From Desulfovibrio sp. UIB00 (lineage in GTDB: Bacteria > Desulfobacterota > Desulfovibrionia > Desulfovibrionales > Desulfovibrionaceae), in NCBI RefSeq assembly GCF_022508225.1, contig NZ_JAETXJ010000004.1:124001-188000 (forward strand): a stretch of 64,000 nt of DNA. The letters are read 5' to 3'. The notes under the pieces were generated by a model, which saw only the letters and a program-made list of their open reading frames with translations, made no database searches and was not told the origin of the DNA. Below are positions 1-8,072 of this stretch, in pieces. The position numbers and the translations under genes are program-made. The stretch's first letter is position 1; every line of letters starts with the position of its first letter.

Positions 1-1091
1 GCCTCAAGGGCAAACACGCCCATGCCATGCAGAGTGTGCGCGAGGGCGTTGCCCGCCTTGGCAAGGGCCGCATCGAGGCCTTTGAACTGGGCGACTTCTA
101 CCCCGCCGGCGACGAGCAGGTGATGGTGTATGAAGTGCTGGGCGGCATTGTGCCCGAGCGCGGCATTCCTTTGCAGATCGGCGCGGTGGTAAGCAATGTG
201 GAATCGCTCTGCAATGTGGCCCACGCGCTGGACGGCAAACCTGTGACCCACCGCTACCTCACCGTGGGATGCGAGGTGCACAAGCCCATGGTGGTGCGCG
301 TGCCGGTGGGTACGCGGGTTGCCGAGGTGCTGCAATTTGCGGGCGGGCCGACCATTGACGAATATCGCGTGGTGGACGGCGGCCCCATGATGGGCCGAGT
401 ACTGCCCGATACGGATCAGCCCGTCACCAAAACCACAAGCGGCCTCCTTGTGCTGCCGCCCGACCACAACGTGGTGTGCCGCAAGGTCATGGACCCGCAC
501 ACGGTCAAACGCCTTACCAACACCATTTGCTGTCAGTGCTCGCAGTGTACCGATCTTTGCCCCCGGCAGTTGCTTGGTCACAGCCTGCACCCGCACCGGC
601 TTATGCGCGTGCTTGACGGGCAGGCCGTGGATTCGCCCATTGCGCGCGAGGCCCTGCTCTGCTCCGAATGCGGCATCTGCGAAAAGTTCGCCTGCCCCAT
701 GGGCCTTTCGCCCAGGGAAGTGAACGCGCAGCTCAAAAAGGAACTCATGGCCGCCGGGGTCAAGTGGGAAAACAGGGGCGAACCCCTCGTGGCCTCGCGT
801 TTCCGCGATGACCGCAGGATTCCCACCAGCCGCCTTGTAAGCAGGCTTGGGCTTGCGGGTTATGAAGCGCACCCGCACTTTGCAGGCGATTACACGCCTT
901 CGGAAGTGCGTATTCCCCTGCGCCAGCACATAGGCGCGCCCGCTCTTGCCGTGGTGCATGCGGGCGATCACGTCAAAACAGGCGACCTCATCGGTGAAAT
1001 TCCCGAAGGGGCCATGGGTGCGCGCGTACACGCCAGCATTGACGGCGTGGTCACTGCCGTTGAAAACGGCATCATAACCATCAAGGCGTGA
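1..1091 (+). CDS. pduS: PduS-like RnfC-type Fe-S flavoprotein of a microcompartment (5' partial)
   Basis: The reading frame is already open at base 3, so the N-terminus lies outside the window. The visible part has the RnfC/PduS fold order: an SLBB-like region, then two ferredoxin-type cysteine sets (CCQCSQCTDLCP and CSECGICEKFACP) and a C-terminal lipoyl/biotin-like region ending in VTAVENG. PduS family members pass electrons inside bacterial microcompartments, classically to reduce the cobalamin of diol dehydratase; in glycyl-radical compartments they probably recycle NADH or feed a similar chain. The BMC shell genes directly downstream support this. The PduT-like gene starts 17 bases after the stop. 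The signature enzyme is off-window, so the substrate (choline, propanediol or other) cannot be read here. Confidence 0.88.
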   Translation, partial: LKGKHAHAMQSVREGVARLGKGRIEAFELGDFYPAGDEQVMVYEVLGGIVPERGIPLQIGAVVSNVESLCNVAHALDGKPVTHRYLTVGCEVHKPMVVRVPVGTRVAEVLQFAGGPTIDEYRVVDGGPMMGRVLPDTDQPVTKTTSGLLVLPPDHNVVCRKVMDPHTVKRLTNTICCQCSQCTDLCPRQLLGHSLHPHRLMRVLDGQAVDSPIAREALLCSECGICEKFACPMGLSPREVNAQLKKELMAAGVKWENRGEPLVASRFRDDRRIPTSRLVSRLGLAGYEAHPHFAGDYTPSEVRIPLRQHIGAPALAVVHAGDHVKTGDLIGEIPEGAMGARVHASIDGVVTAVENGIITIKA

Positions 1092-1108
1092 GGCAACAGG
1101 TGAGCGGC

Positions 1109-1660
1109 ATGAAATTACGCACTATTGGCTGTGTGGAACTGAACAGCATCGGCGTGGGCATTCAGACGGCGGACGAAATGGTCAAAGCCGCCAATGTGGA
1201 GCTGGTTATCTCCCGCCCCACCTGCCCTGGCCGTTATCTTGTGGTCATCACCGGCGATACCGGAGCCGTGACCAGCTCCGTGCAGACCGGTTTGCACCTG
1301 GGCGCGGATCTGGTGGTGGATTCCTTTATCATCCCCAACGTGCACGAAAGCGTCATCCCAGCCATGAACGGCACCGCCATCAGGGAAAAGATCAACGCTC
1401 TCGGCATTATTGAAACATATACCGCAGCCTCCTGCGTGCTGGCGGCGGATGCCGCAGCCAAGGCTGGCGATGTGCACCTTGTGGAACTGCGCCTTTCTGC
1501 GGGCCTGGGCGGCAAAGCCTTTGTGCTCATGACGGGCGAGGTCAGCGCCGTGCAGTCTTCTGTGGACGCTGGCGCTGCCAACGTGACGGACGGCGGCCCG
1601 GTGGTCAGCAAGATTGTGATCCCCTCGCCCAGCGACGATCTCAAAAAGCAGTTGCTCTAG
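1109..1660 (+). CDS. pduT: PduT-like tandem-BMC shell protein with Fe-S cysteine
   Basis: A 183-residue protein with two BMC domains in tandem (about residues 4-88 and 97-180), the architecture of PduT trimers. Cys39 in RPTCPGR aligns with the cysteine that holds the [4Fe-4S] cluster at the pore of characterised PduT, so this shell facet is probably redox active and a partner of the PduS-like protein encoded just upstream. The frame is open back to a GTG at 1088, which overlaps the pduS stop, but the ATG at 1109 gives the normal BMC N-terminus (MKLRTIGCVE) and has an AGG-rich stretch upstream. Likely one transcript with pduS and the next two genes. Confidence 0.88.
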   Translation: MKLRTIGCVELNSIGVGIQTADEMVKAANVELVISRPTCPGRYLVVITGDTGAVTSSVQTGLHLGADLVVDSFIIPNVHESVIPAMNGTAIREKINALGIIETYTAASCVLAADAAAKAGDVHLVELRLSAGLGGKAFVLMTGEVSAVQSSVDAGAANVTDGGPVVSKIVIPSPSDDLKKQLL

Positions 1661-1798
1661 AAGTAGATGCACTTTGAAATGTGAAGCATTTCAAAGTTGA
1701 AATGCTCTAACCAGTTTACTCCCGGGCAACCCCTTGCGCGGGGAGCCAGACTCCCCGCGCGAACATCACACCCCCTCAAGCAAACAGGCAGCCGCACC

Positions 1799-2146
1799 AT
1801 GGAAGAAGCGAAACAGCGCGTCATACAGGAGTATGTGCCCGGCAGGCAGATCACTCTGGCGCACCTCATCGCCAGCCCCCAGCGCGACATTCCCCTCAAG
1901 CTCGGCCTTGACGAAAGCGCAACGGACGCAATCGGCATACTCACCATCACGCCCAGCGAAGGCGTGATCATTGCCGCAGATATAGCCACCAAGGCCGCCG
2001 ATGTGCAGATCGGCTTTCTGGACAGGTTTGGCGGCTCCCTGCTGCTCACCGGCGATGTGGCCAGCGTGGAAGCCGGGCTGCGTGAAGTGCTGCGCTATTT
2101 TGGCGATGTGCTCCACTACGCCCTGACCGATTGCACCCGGTCATAG
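1799..2146 (+). CDS. PduU/EutS-family BMC shell protein
   Basis: A 115-residue single-domain BMC protein. The N-terminal stretch [17 protein letters not shown] is the hallmark of the PduU/EutS group, whose circularly permuted fold puts a small beta-barrel over the hexamer pore. The frame runs back to 1697, but residues before Met35 of that frame look like non-coding spacer, and 115 residues matches the family. About 140 bases of spacer separate it from the pduT-like gene; they contain no recognisable gene. The next gene starts eight bases after the stop, so the two are probably translated from one message. Confidence 0.87.
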   Translation: MEEAKQRVIQEYVPGRQITLAHLIASPQRDIPLKLGLDESATDAIGILTITPSEGVIIAADIATKAADVQIGFLDRFGGSLLLTGDVASVEAGLREVLRYFGDVLHYALTDCTRS

Positions 2147-2153
2147 GCCAGCC

Positions 2154-2585
2154 GTGCGCCGTATTATGCTTATGGGCGAACGGGGGGTGGGCAGGCGCAC
2201 CGTTGCCCGCCTGATGGGCTGCACCGTGCCGGATCTGCGGCGTACCATGGCCGTGGAATACGCCGGAGAATTTGTTTTTCCCCCGCCGGAATTTCTTGAA
2301 AACCGCCGTTTTTACTGCGCCCTCATCACCCTGGCCACGGAATGCGCGGCCATTCTTTTTGTGCAGGACGCCACCCGCCCAACCTCCGCCTTTCCGCCGG
2401 GTTTTGCCCGCATATTCAATCGCACCATCGTTGGCGTCATCAGCAAGACAGACATGGACGCAGCCAACACGGAACGTGCCCGACGCTTTCTGCAGAGCGC
2501 TGGGACAGCGCAAATCGTTGCGCTGAGCTCCGTCACCCTCGCTGGCGTGGACGAACTGCGCGCCGCTCTGCCCCTTAAAGCCTGA
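2154..2585 (+). CDS. PduV/EutP-like small GTPase-fold protein with degenerate P-loop
   Basis: 143 residues with the Ras-like layout of EutP/PduV: P-loop region at residues 8-16, VQDATRPTSAFPPGFA in the family's conserved central segment, and SKTD at the G4 position. EutP/PduV proteins are microcompartment-associated; PduV has been linked to compartment positioning and EutP to acetate kinase activity. The P-loop reads GERGVGRRT, so the invariant lysine and the following Ser/Thr are both arginine (AGG CGC at about 2193-2198). Nucleotide binding may be weak or altered. The start is a GTG at 2154, eight bases after the upstream stop. This is the last gene of the microcompartment operon in view. 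Confidence 0.8.
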   Translation: MRRIMLMGERGVGRRTVARLMGCTVPDLRRTMAVEYAGEFVFPPPEFLENRRFYCALITLATECAAILFVQDATRPTSAFPPGFARIFNRTIVGVISKTDMDAANTERARRFLQSAGTAQIVALSSVTLAGVDELRAALPLKA

Positions 2586-3415
2586 TTCCTTCAAAGATAC
2601 TGCCACCGTAAGTCCCGCGCTGCCTGCCATTCCCCTGTATTATCCGACCCCGCAATATGTATCAATTCAGTCAATATTCATGCAGAGATTGTTTTCTCTA
2701 GCATGATCTTGGCGCAAAGATGCGCACACCCGCACTCTAGAGTTAAGATTTATACCTGCTGCATAAAAAAAGAACAAAACTGACAATCATTTTCCTATTC
2801 ATCAAGAACAAACAGCAGTGCTCAATGAAAAATGCATCTAATACTTATGTATTGGAGTAAAAAAATCCATTTAACTGCAACTTATAAATATTGCCGCACA
2901 TGACATGATCTTTCCTGTTTTCGTGAGCGTATTCACTTTAAAAAATTTTTGTGCTAACCATTCAAATCTAGGCCTGTTTTTGGAGAAATTTTCGCAAAAA
3001 GGCCAATACGTATAAAAAAGATATGATTAATTGATCCCATATTCCCAACCTATAAACAATCATATTATCGCTTTTTAACGTATTCATTGCTTAATCAGTG
3101 AGTGCAATTTCAAAATTTTTATGTATAACAACGTCAGTTCACAGCATTATAGGGTGCGTACTGCATCCCATGACTGGCGCGGCATTGGAAAGATCACCAC
3201 CCACGAAAATGAGAAAAACCGCACAAATTCCAAACAAGGCATAATCATTTAATAAAATGTGCCGAAAGGCTCTGCGTTACTGCGGCATTGCCCTGCGAAG
3301 GATATAGGGTTTCCGCACTGATTCACGATTCCTGGTTTTACGTTTTTTGAAGTGACAAAGTCCCGCTCCTCACTGGCGCTACTGGCTGGCTACAAAAACA
3401 ACCATCAAAGAGAAC
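2586..3415. other. AT-rich intergenic spacer, no gene found
   Basis: About 830 bases that are clearly more AT-rich than the flanking genes. No ORF in either strand resembles a protein and I see no tRNA or known riboswitch core. It holds one CRP/FNR-like inverted repeat (listed separately) and presumably the promoter of the cytochrome and chemoreceptor pair. No strong hairpin followed by a T-run is visible directly after the microcompartment operon. Confidence 0.6.
2923..2936. promoter_or_regulatory. CRP/FNR-family-like half-site pair GTGA-N6-TCAC
   Basis: GTGAGCGTATTCAC is a perfect GTGA/TCAC inverted repeat with the six-base spacing used by CRP/FNR family regulators, including HcpR of sulfate reducers (consensus TTGTGA-N6-TCACAA). 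The outer bases (TC on the left, TT on the right) do not fit the full consensus. It lies about 480 bases before the cytochrome start, which is far for a direct activator, so assignment is tentative. Confidence 0.3.
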
Positions 3416-3418
3416 GTG

Positions 3419-3895
3419 ATGATGCTGTATTTAGCTAAAAAATGTATTATTTCAGCCTTGTTCATAGTATTTATTCAGCTATTTTTTGTCCAAGCAGGCA
3501 ATGCAGGCAATTCAAAAACGTACATTGGCTCTAAAAACTGCGCTCCCTGCCATGAAGAGCAGTACAATTCTTTTATCAAGCATTCTAAAAAAGCCCATTC
3601 ATGGAATTCTGTAGCCATCATGAAGCCCAAACTCAAGGAGCACGAGCTTCAAAAATGCTACGAATGCCACACCACAGGCTACAACAAGGGCGGATTCAAA
3701 AGCATAGAAACAACGCCCGAGCTGGCCGATGTTGGTTGCGAGACCTGCCACGGCCCAGGCAGCGAACACGCGGAAAATCAGGACCCTCAATCCATCAGCA
3801 GAAAGCCCGCCGTGGAAATCTGCACGGCATGCCATAATTCCGAGCGGATTCAGGATTTCAAATTCAAGCCACTGATCTTTTCCGGCGCGCACTAG
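3419..3895 (+). CDS. Exported small tetraheme cytochrome c (c554-like)
   Basis: 158 residues with an N-terminal hydrophobic signal (about residues 8-29, ending AGNAG) and four CxxCH heme motifs at Cys41 (CAPCH), Cys80 (CYECH), Cys107 (CETCH) and Cys135 (CTACH). The spacing and the [11 protein letters not shown] segment resemble the cytochrome c554 / multiheme c superfamily. It should be periplasmic and carry electrons or act as a redox partner. GTG 3416 and ATGs at 3419 and 3422 are all possible; AAAGAGA at about 3407 favours 3419. The chemoreceptor gene begins 13 bases after the stop, which suggests co-expression. Codon use is more AT-rich than in the surrounding genes. Confidence 0.85.
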   Translation: MMLYLAKKCIISALFIVFIQLFFVQAGNAGNSKTYIGSKNCAPCHEEQYNSFIKHSKKAHSWNSVAIMKPKLKEHELQKCYECHTTGYNKGGFKSIETTPELADVGCETCHGPGSEHAENQDPQSISRKPAVEICTACHNSERIQDFKFKPLIFSGAH

Positions 3896-3908
3896 TTCGG
3901 GGGTAACA

Positions 3909-5951
3909 ATGCTTTTATCCAGATCGCTTAATTTCAAAATCACTGTATCCATTGTCACTATTACGTTTCTCGTCATAAGCTGTATAATGTCTCTGGAATA
4001 TGCTGGAGTTAAAAAGCTTATGACTGATGAAATCCGCTCCAGCGCGCACATGGAAACAGGGCTGATCTACATGGGCATTGAAAAGCCCATGATCGTGGGC
4101 GACAACAAGGGAACAGCAGACGAATTCGGCAAGATCAAAAGCAAATTCGGGCATATTGCCGCCTATATGACTTCATACACGGGCAATATCACCTACAGCA
4201 CGGACGACACCACCCTGCGCAAGGATTTTGCAGCGGTAGAAACGGACAAGGAGCTGGCGGGCCTGCATATGCGCGGCCTCAAGCAGCCCATCGAGGAAGC
4301 CGTTTTTATTGACCAGAACGGGAAAAAACTTCTGGGCAGCGTTTTTTCCATTGCCAACCAGCGCAGGTGCCATCACTGTCACGGCGAATCAGAACCAATC
4401 CTTGGCCAGCTAGTGATGAAACTTGACGTCACCAATGCCTGGACCGCTATGGAAAACCAGTTGCTGCGCACGTCCATCATGGGGGCTTTGGGTCTGCTGG
4501 CCCTCATTGTCTTTACGGTGCTGGCAATCCGCCATTTTCTCATTCGCCGGATTTCGCGGCTTGTTGCCAATGCCGGACAGGTGGCAGCAGGCAACCTTGC
4601 CGTGGAATTTGACCAGCAGGGCAAGGACGAACTTGCCACGCTCTCCACCGACATTGGCAAAATGGTGGCGCAGCTCAAAGACAAGCTTGGCTTTTCAGAA
4701 GGCGTGCTCAACGGTATTGCCGCCCCCTGCCTGATCATTGGCGCGGATAAAAAAATTCTCTGGCTTAACCAGCATCTGTGCGATCTGCTGGAAAAAACCG
4801 CAAAGCCGCAGAGTTTTCTCGGTCTGACATCTGGCAAATTTCTGTGGAATGACGAAAACCGCGAAACCACCGCCGTACGCGCCGTTTTGCACCGCAAAAA
4901 ATTTGTGGCCGAGAGGGAGCTCCCAACGGAAAAAGGCAATCTGCGCCACGTCACTGTTACTGCCACGCCTTTTTTTGACATGGATAATACCCTCATGGGT
5001 TCGGTAACATTCTGGAACGACATTACCGAGATCAGAAAAAATCAGCGCCAGATTGAAAAGAACGGCGCGATGGTTGCCAGAGTCGCGGAAAACGCTGGCG
5101 AAATTGCCACCCACCTTGCCCATATATCCGACCAGTTGCTGGAACGCATCGGCCATACCAGCGAAGGCACGGCCAACCAGCAAAACAGAATACGTGAAAC
5201 CGCCACCGCCATCGAAGCCATGAACGCCTCCATAGTTGATGTGGCGCGTAACGCTGGCGATGCCTCCGGCAATGCAGATCAGGCCCGGCAGCGCGCCCAG
5301 AGCGGTCAGAAGATCACCGACCAGTCCATTGAGGCCATAGCCGATGTGCGCAAACACACCACGACCATGAGCACCGGCCTGCACGATCTTGGCAGCAAGG
5401 CGCAGGACGTGGGCAAAATCCTTGGCATCATCAGCGATATTGCAGACCAGACAAACCTGCTGGCCCTTAACGCCGCCATTGAGGCCGCCCGCGCTGGTGA
5501 TGCCGGGCGCGGATTTGCCGTGGTTGCCGATGAAGTGCGTAAACTGGCGGAAAAAACCATGCAGGCCACCATGGAAGTTTCCTCCGCCGTCAAAGGCATT
5601 CAGGACAGCGCTCACAGCAATATTGCGCTGATGGATGAAACAGACGCCAGCGTACAGCAGGGTGTGGAGCTTGTGACGCAGGCCGGGGAAGCCTTGCAGG
5701 AAATTGTCACCCAGGTCATGCAGACCGCCGACATGATCGGCATAATCGCCACCACGGCTGAAAAGCAGTCTGCCGCTTCTGAAGAAATCAACGGCAACAT
5801 TGGCACGGTTGATTCCATCGCGCTGGATATTTCCAACGCCATGACGGAGCTTGGCGTTACCGCCCGTGAGGTGGCCCAGTTGGCCGCCGACCTGCGCGAA
5901 ACCATTGCCTCCATGAGCAACGGAAACGGCAACGGACACAGCGGTTCCTAG
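3909..5951 (+). CDS. DcrA-like methyl-accepting chemotaxis protein with periplasmic c-type heme motif
   Basis: 680 residues. TM1 is about 9-29, a periplasmic sensor about 30-185 with the heme motif CHHCH at 154-158, TM2 about 186-210, HAMP about 211-265, a cytoplasmic PAS domain about 270-385, then a methyl-accepting signalling domain with the conserved hairpin tip ([18 protein letters not shown]). This is the architecture of DcrA of D. vulgaris, a c-heme chemoreceptor reported to sense oxygen or redox state. There is no C-terminal CheR-docking pentapeptide; the tail is [17 protein letters not shown] Shine-Dalgarno precedes ATG 3909. Its partner is probably the tetraheme cytochrome encoded just upstream. 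Confidence 0.88.
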   Translation: MLLSRSLNFKITVSIVTITFLVISCIMSLEYAGVKKLMTDEIRSSAHMETGLIYMGIEKPMIVGDNKGTADEFGKIKSKFGHIAAYMTSYTGNITYSTDDTTLRKDFAAVETDKELAGLHMRGLKQPIEEAVFIDQNGKKLLGSVFSIANQRRCHHCHGESEPILGQLVMKLDVTNAWTAMENQLLRTSIMGALGLLALIVFTVLAIRHFLIRRISRLVANAGQVAAGNLAVEFDQQGKDELATLSTDIGKMVAQLKDKLGFSEGVLNGIAAPCLIIGADKKILWLNQHLCDLLEKTAKPQSFLGLTSGKFLWNDENRETTAVRAVLHRKKFVAERELPTEKGNLRHVTVTATPFFDMDNTLMGSVTFWNDITEIRKNQRQIEKNGAMVARVAENAGEIATHLAHISDQLLERIGHTSEGTANQQNRIRETATAIEAMNASIVDVARNAGDASGNADQARQRAQSGQKITDQSIEAIADVRKHTTTMSTGLHDLGSKAQDVGKILGIISDIADQTNLLALNAAIEAARAGDAGRGFAVVADEVRKLAEKTMQATMEVSSAVKGIQDSAHSNIALMDETDASVQQGVELVTQAGEALQEIVTQVMQTADMIGIIATTAEKQSAASEEINGNIGTVDSIALDISNAMTELGVTAREVAQLAADLRETIASMSNGNGNGHSGS

Positions 5952-6014
5952 AAAGGCACAACCTCTGCCAATGGCGCGCCGGGCGTGCAACCGGCCCAGA
6001 TAGATCAATTCATT

Positions 6015-6054
6015 AAAAGCTGCGGCGAACGTTTGTTTGCCGCAGCTTTTATTT
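6015..6054 (+). terminator. Rho-independent terminator after chemoreceptor gene
   Basis: A perfect 12-bp stem AAAAGCTGCGGC / GCCGCAGCTTTT (6015-6026 with 6039-6050), 12-base loop, followed by ATTT. It ends the cytochrome-chemoreceptor transcript and separates it from arsR; it also argues against the arsR frame starting as early as 6037. Confidence 0.8.
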
Positions 6055-6082
6055 CGCCCTCTTGACACTGATCAATTAATGT

Positions 6083-6097
6083 TGAAATATCATTTCA
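6083..6097. promoter_or_regulatory. Perfect inverted repeat at the arsR start (candidate autoregulatory operator)
   Basis: TGAAATATCATTTCA is a 6-3-6 perfect palindrome whose last base is the A of ATG 6097. A TTGACA hexamer lies at 6062-6067, followed after 17 bases by a poor -10 (AAATAT), so the palindrome would overlap the promoter and transcription start. ArsR repressors typically bind such AT-rich inverted repeats over their own promoter. Confidence 0.45.
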
Positions 6098-6447
6098 TGG
6101 AAAGCAAAACTGCCGCCAACATCTTTGAAGCCCTGTCGTCCGAGGTACGCCTCGATCTGTTCAGGCTGCTGGTCAAAAATGCTCCGCAGGGGCTGGTGGC
6201 TGGAGAAATTGCCCGTCAGCTGGATATCCCCTCCACCAACCTATCTTTTCATCTCAAGGCCGTTGTGCACAGCGGGCTGGTGACGGTTGAAAAGGAAGGA
6301 CGGTTTATGCGCTACAAGGCCAGCATCCCCCTGATGCTTGAGGTGATCGCCTACCTCACGTCAGAATGCTGCTCCGCCAACCCCGGTGAATGCCAGAGGT
6401 TCCGGGCAGCAAGCGGCGTTGCACCAGGTATCTTGCCGAAGTTATAG
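6097..6447 (+). CDS. arsR: ArsR-family winged-helix repressor
   Basis: 116 residues with the ArsR winged-helix fold: helices around NIFEALSSEVRLDLFRLL, recognition helix PSTNLSFHLKAVVHSG, and wing VTVEKEGRFMRYKA. A vicinal cysteine pair near the C-terminus (ECCSANPGEC) is a plausible metalloid ligand set, unlike the ELCVCDL site of classical ArsR. ATG 6097 and ATG 6079 are both possible; neither has a good Shine-Dalgarno. It is followed by an ArsP-type permease and a mini-thioredoxin, so it probably controls an arsenical or related stress module. Effector identity is inferred. Confidence 0.82.
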   Translation: MESKTAANIFEALSSEVRLDLFRLLVKNAPQGLVAGEIARQLDIPSTNLSFHLKAVVHSGLVTVEKEGRFMRYKASIPLMLEVIAYLTSECCSANPGECQRFRAASGVAPGILPKL

Positions 6448-6517
6448 GGGAAAGTGTCTCTTTTTTTGGCTTCAACATATCAACTGTTCAACAAATATAA
6501 AACTATAGGCATCTGCC

Positions 6518-7660
6518 ATGAACGCGCCTCTTCAACAACAATGCTGCTGCAAAAATAGCTCCTTGCAGGCCCCCCAAAAGCCAGTGGCTGGTGGCTGGAA
6601 CCTCAAATATACTGCGGTCATTACTGTCCTCGCTGCACTGTGGTGGCTGACCTATTCCGTCATCCAGCCTGCGGCGCACTGGCTGACTGTGGGCCTCATA
6701 GGCTTTGCCCCTGGTTCGCCCATTGCGGAATCCGTGGAGTTTTTCTTCTATGACACGGCAAAAATCCTGCTCCTGCTGGCAGCGCTTATCTACGCCATTG
6801 CCTGGGCGCGGGCGGGACTTAACGTGGAGAGGGTGCGCGACTACCTGAGCGGCAAGGCAAAGGGGGTAGGCTATTTTCTCGGCTCCGCCTTTGGCGCGGT
6901 TACGCCATTTTGCTCCTGCTCAAGCATACCGCTGTTTCTTGGCTTCACCACGGCCAGCATCCCCATGGGCATTACCATGTCATTTCTCATCACCTCGCCG
7001 CTTATCAACGAGCTGGCCGTGGTTTTGCTGTGGGGGCTGCTGGGCTGGAAGATCACCGTAGCCTACGTGGCTGTGGGCATGATTGCAGGCATCATTGGCG
7101 GCTGCCTCATGGATGCCATCAAGGCCGAGCGCTGGCTGCACCCTTTTATTCTTGAGGCCATGGCCAACATGCCCGCGCAGGCAGAAGGGGCCAGCGGGAC
7201 GGATGCCACCCCGGCCTGCTCCCCGCAGATCACTCTGCGCCATCGGCACGATTTTGCATGGTCGGAGACCTCCACCATCTTTCGGCGCGTGTGGAAGTGG
7301 GTGATTATCGGCGTTGGCCTTGGCGCGGCCCTGCATGGCTTTGTACCGGAAAACTGGTTTGCCGAGCATCTTGGCGCCGGGGAGTGGTGGTCTGTGCCGC
7401 TTTCCGTCCTGCTGGGCATCCCTCTGTATTCCAGCGTGACGGGCATCATCCCGGTTATGGAAAGCCTGTTGACCAAGGGCTTGCCCATCGGCACCACTCT
7501 GGCCTTCTGCATGAGCACGGTTGTGGTCAGCCTGCCGGAAATGCTCATGCTGCGGCAGGTCATGACAGGCAAACTGCTGGCTGTTTTTGTGGGTTATCTT
7601 TTGCTTATGTTCACTCTGGTGGGCTGGTTGTTCAATCTGACCGGATCATTTCTGGCGTAA
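6518..7660 (+). CDS. ArsP/COG0701-family membrane permease
   Basis: 380 residues with about eight to ten membrane segments in two halves. It carries the family motif TPFCSCSSIPLF (Cys132, Cys134) and the second-half counterpart IPLYSSVTGIIPV. ArsP members of this family (PF03773) expel trivalent organoarsenicals; other members are of unknown function. A CCC run at residues 9-11 of the cytoplasmic N-terminus could receive a thiophilic ligand. It lies between arsR and a mini-thioredoxin, and the thioredoxin starts 18 bases after the stop, so they probably form an operon. Substrate is inferred from family only. Confidence 0.82.
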   Translation: MNAPLQQQCCCKNSSLQAPQKPVAGGWNLKYTAVITVLAALWWLTYSVIQPAAHWLTVGLIGFAPGSPIAESVEFFFYDTAKILLLLAALIYAIAWARAGLNVERVRDYLSGKAKGVGYFLGSAFGAVTPFCSCSSIPLFLGFTTASIPMGITMSFLITSPLINELAVVLLWGLLGWKITVAYVAVGMIAGIIGGCLMDAIKAERWLHPFILEAMANMPAQAEGASGTDATPACSPQITLRHRHDFAWSETSTIFRRVWKWVIIGVGLGAALHGFVPENWFAEHLGAGEWWSVPLSVLLGIPLYSSVTGIIPVMESLLTKGLPIGTTLAFCMSTVVVSLPEMLMLRQVMTGKLLAVFVGYLLLMFTLVGWLFNLTGSFLA

Positions 7661-7678
7661 CTTTCAGGAGCAAAACAA

Positions 7679-7921
7679 ATGGAAATCAAGGTATTCGGCC
7701 CCGGCTGCGCGCGTTGCGTAGAGGCGGAAAACGTGGTGCGTCAGGCTGCGGAACAGGCTGGCGGTGAAATTTCGGTGATCAAGGTATCTGATTTCAGAGA
7801 AATCATGGCGGCGCGCATCATTTCCACTCCGGCGGTGATGGTCAACGACCAGATTAAATGCACGGGTAGGGTTCCTACAGTGGATGAGGTCGCTAGCTGG
7901 ATTGCGGAGGCCAGCGCTTAA
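7679..7921 (+). CDS. Small thioredoxin-fold redox-active disulfide protein
   Basis: 80 residues, the size of the mini-thioredoxin / glutaredoxin-like redox-active disulfide family (TIGR00412). The active site is CARC at Cys10-Cys13 after strand IKVFGPG, with the cis-proline in IISTPAVMVN. Such genes are often found next to COG0701 permeases and ArsR regulators, and probably supply reducing equivalents to the permease or its substrate. A CAGGAG Shine-Dalgarno precedes the ATG. Confidence 0.85.
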   Translation: MEIKVFGPGCARCVEAENVVRQAAEQAGGEISVIKVSDFREIMAARIISTPAVMVNDQIKCTGRVPTVDEVASWIAEASA

Positions 7922-8072
7922 TCCCTGGCTCCCTCCCCGGCCATTGCCAACACATATTCAGATATTTTCGGCCCGCCACACAGGAGCAATCTGCTTGCCC
8001 TGCGCGGCGGGTCAAGTTATTGTTGGTAATGTTCCGGGTGCTATTTCGCATACTTCCACCAAGGCGACCTCC

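Noticed and set aside
4695..6068. 457-residue minus-strand frame opposite the first chemoreceptor
   Set aside because: Runs through the terminator at 6015-6054 and mirrors conserved signalling-domain codons.
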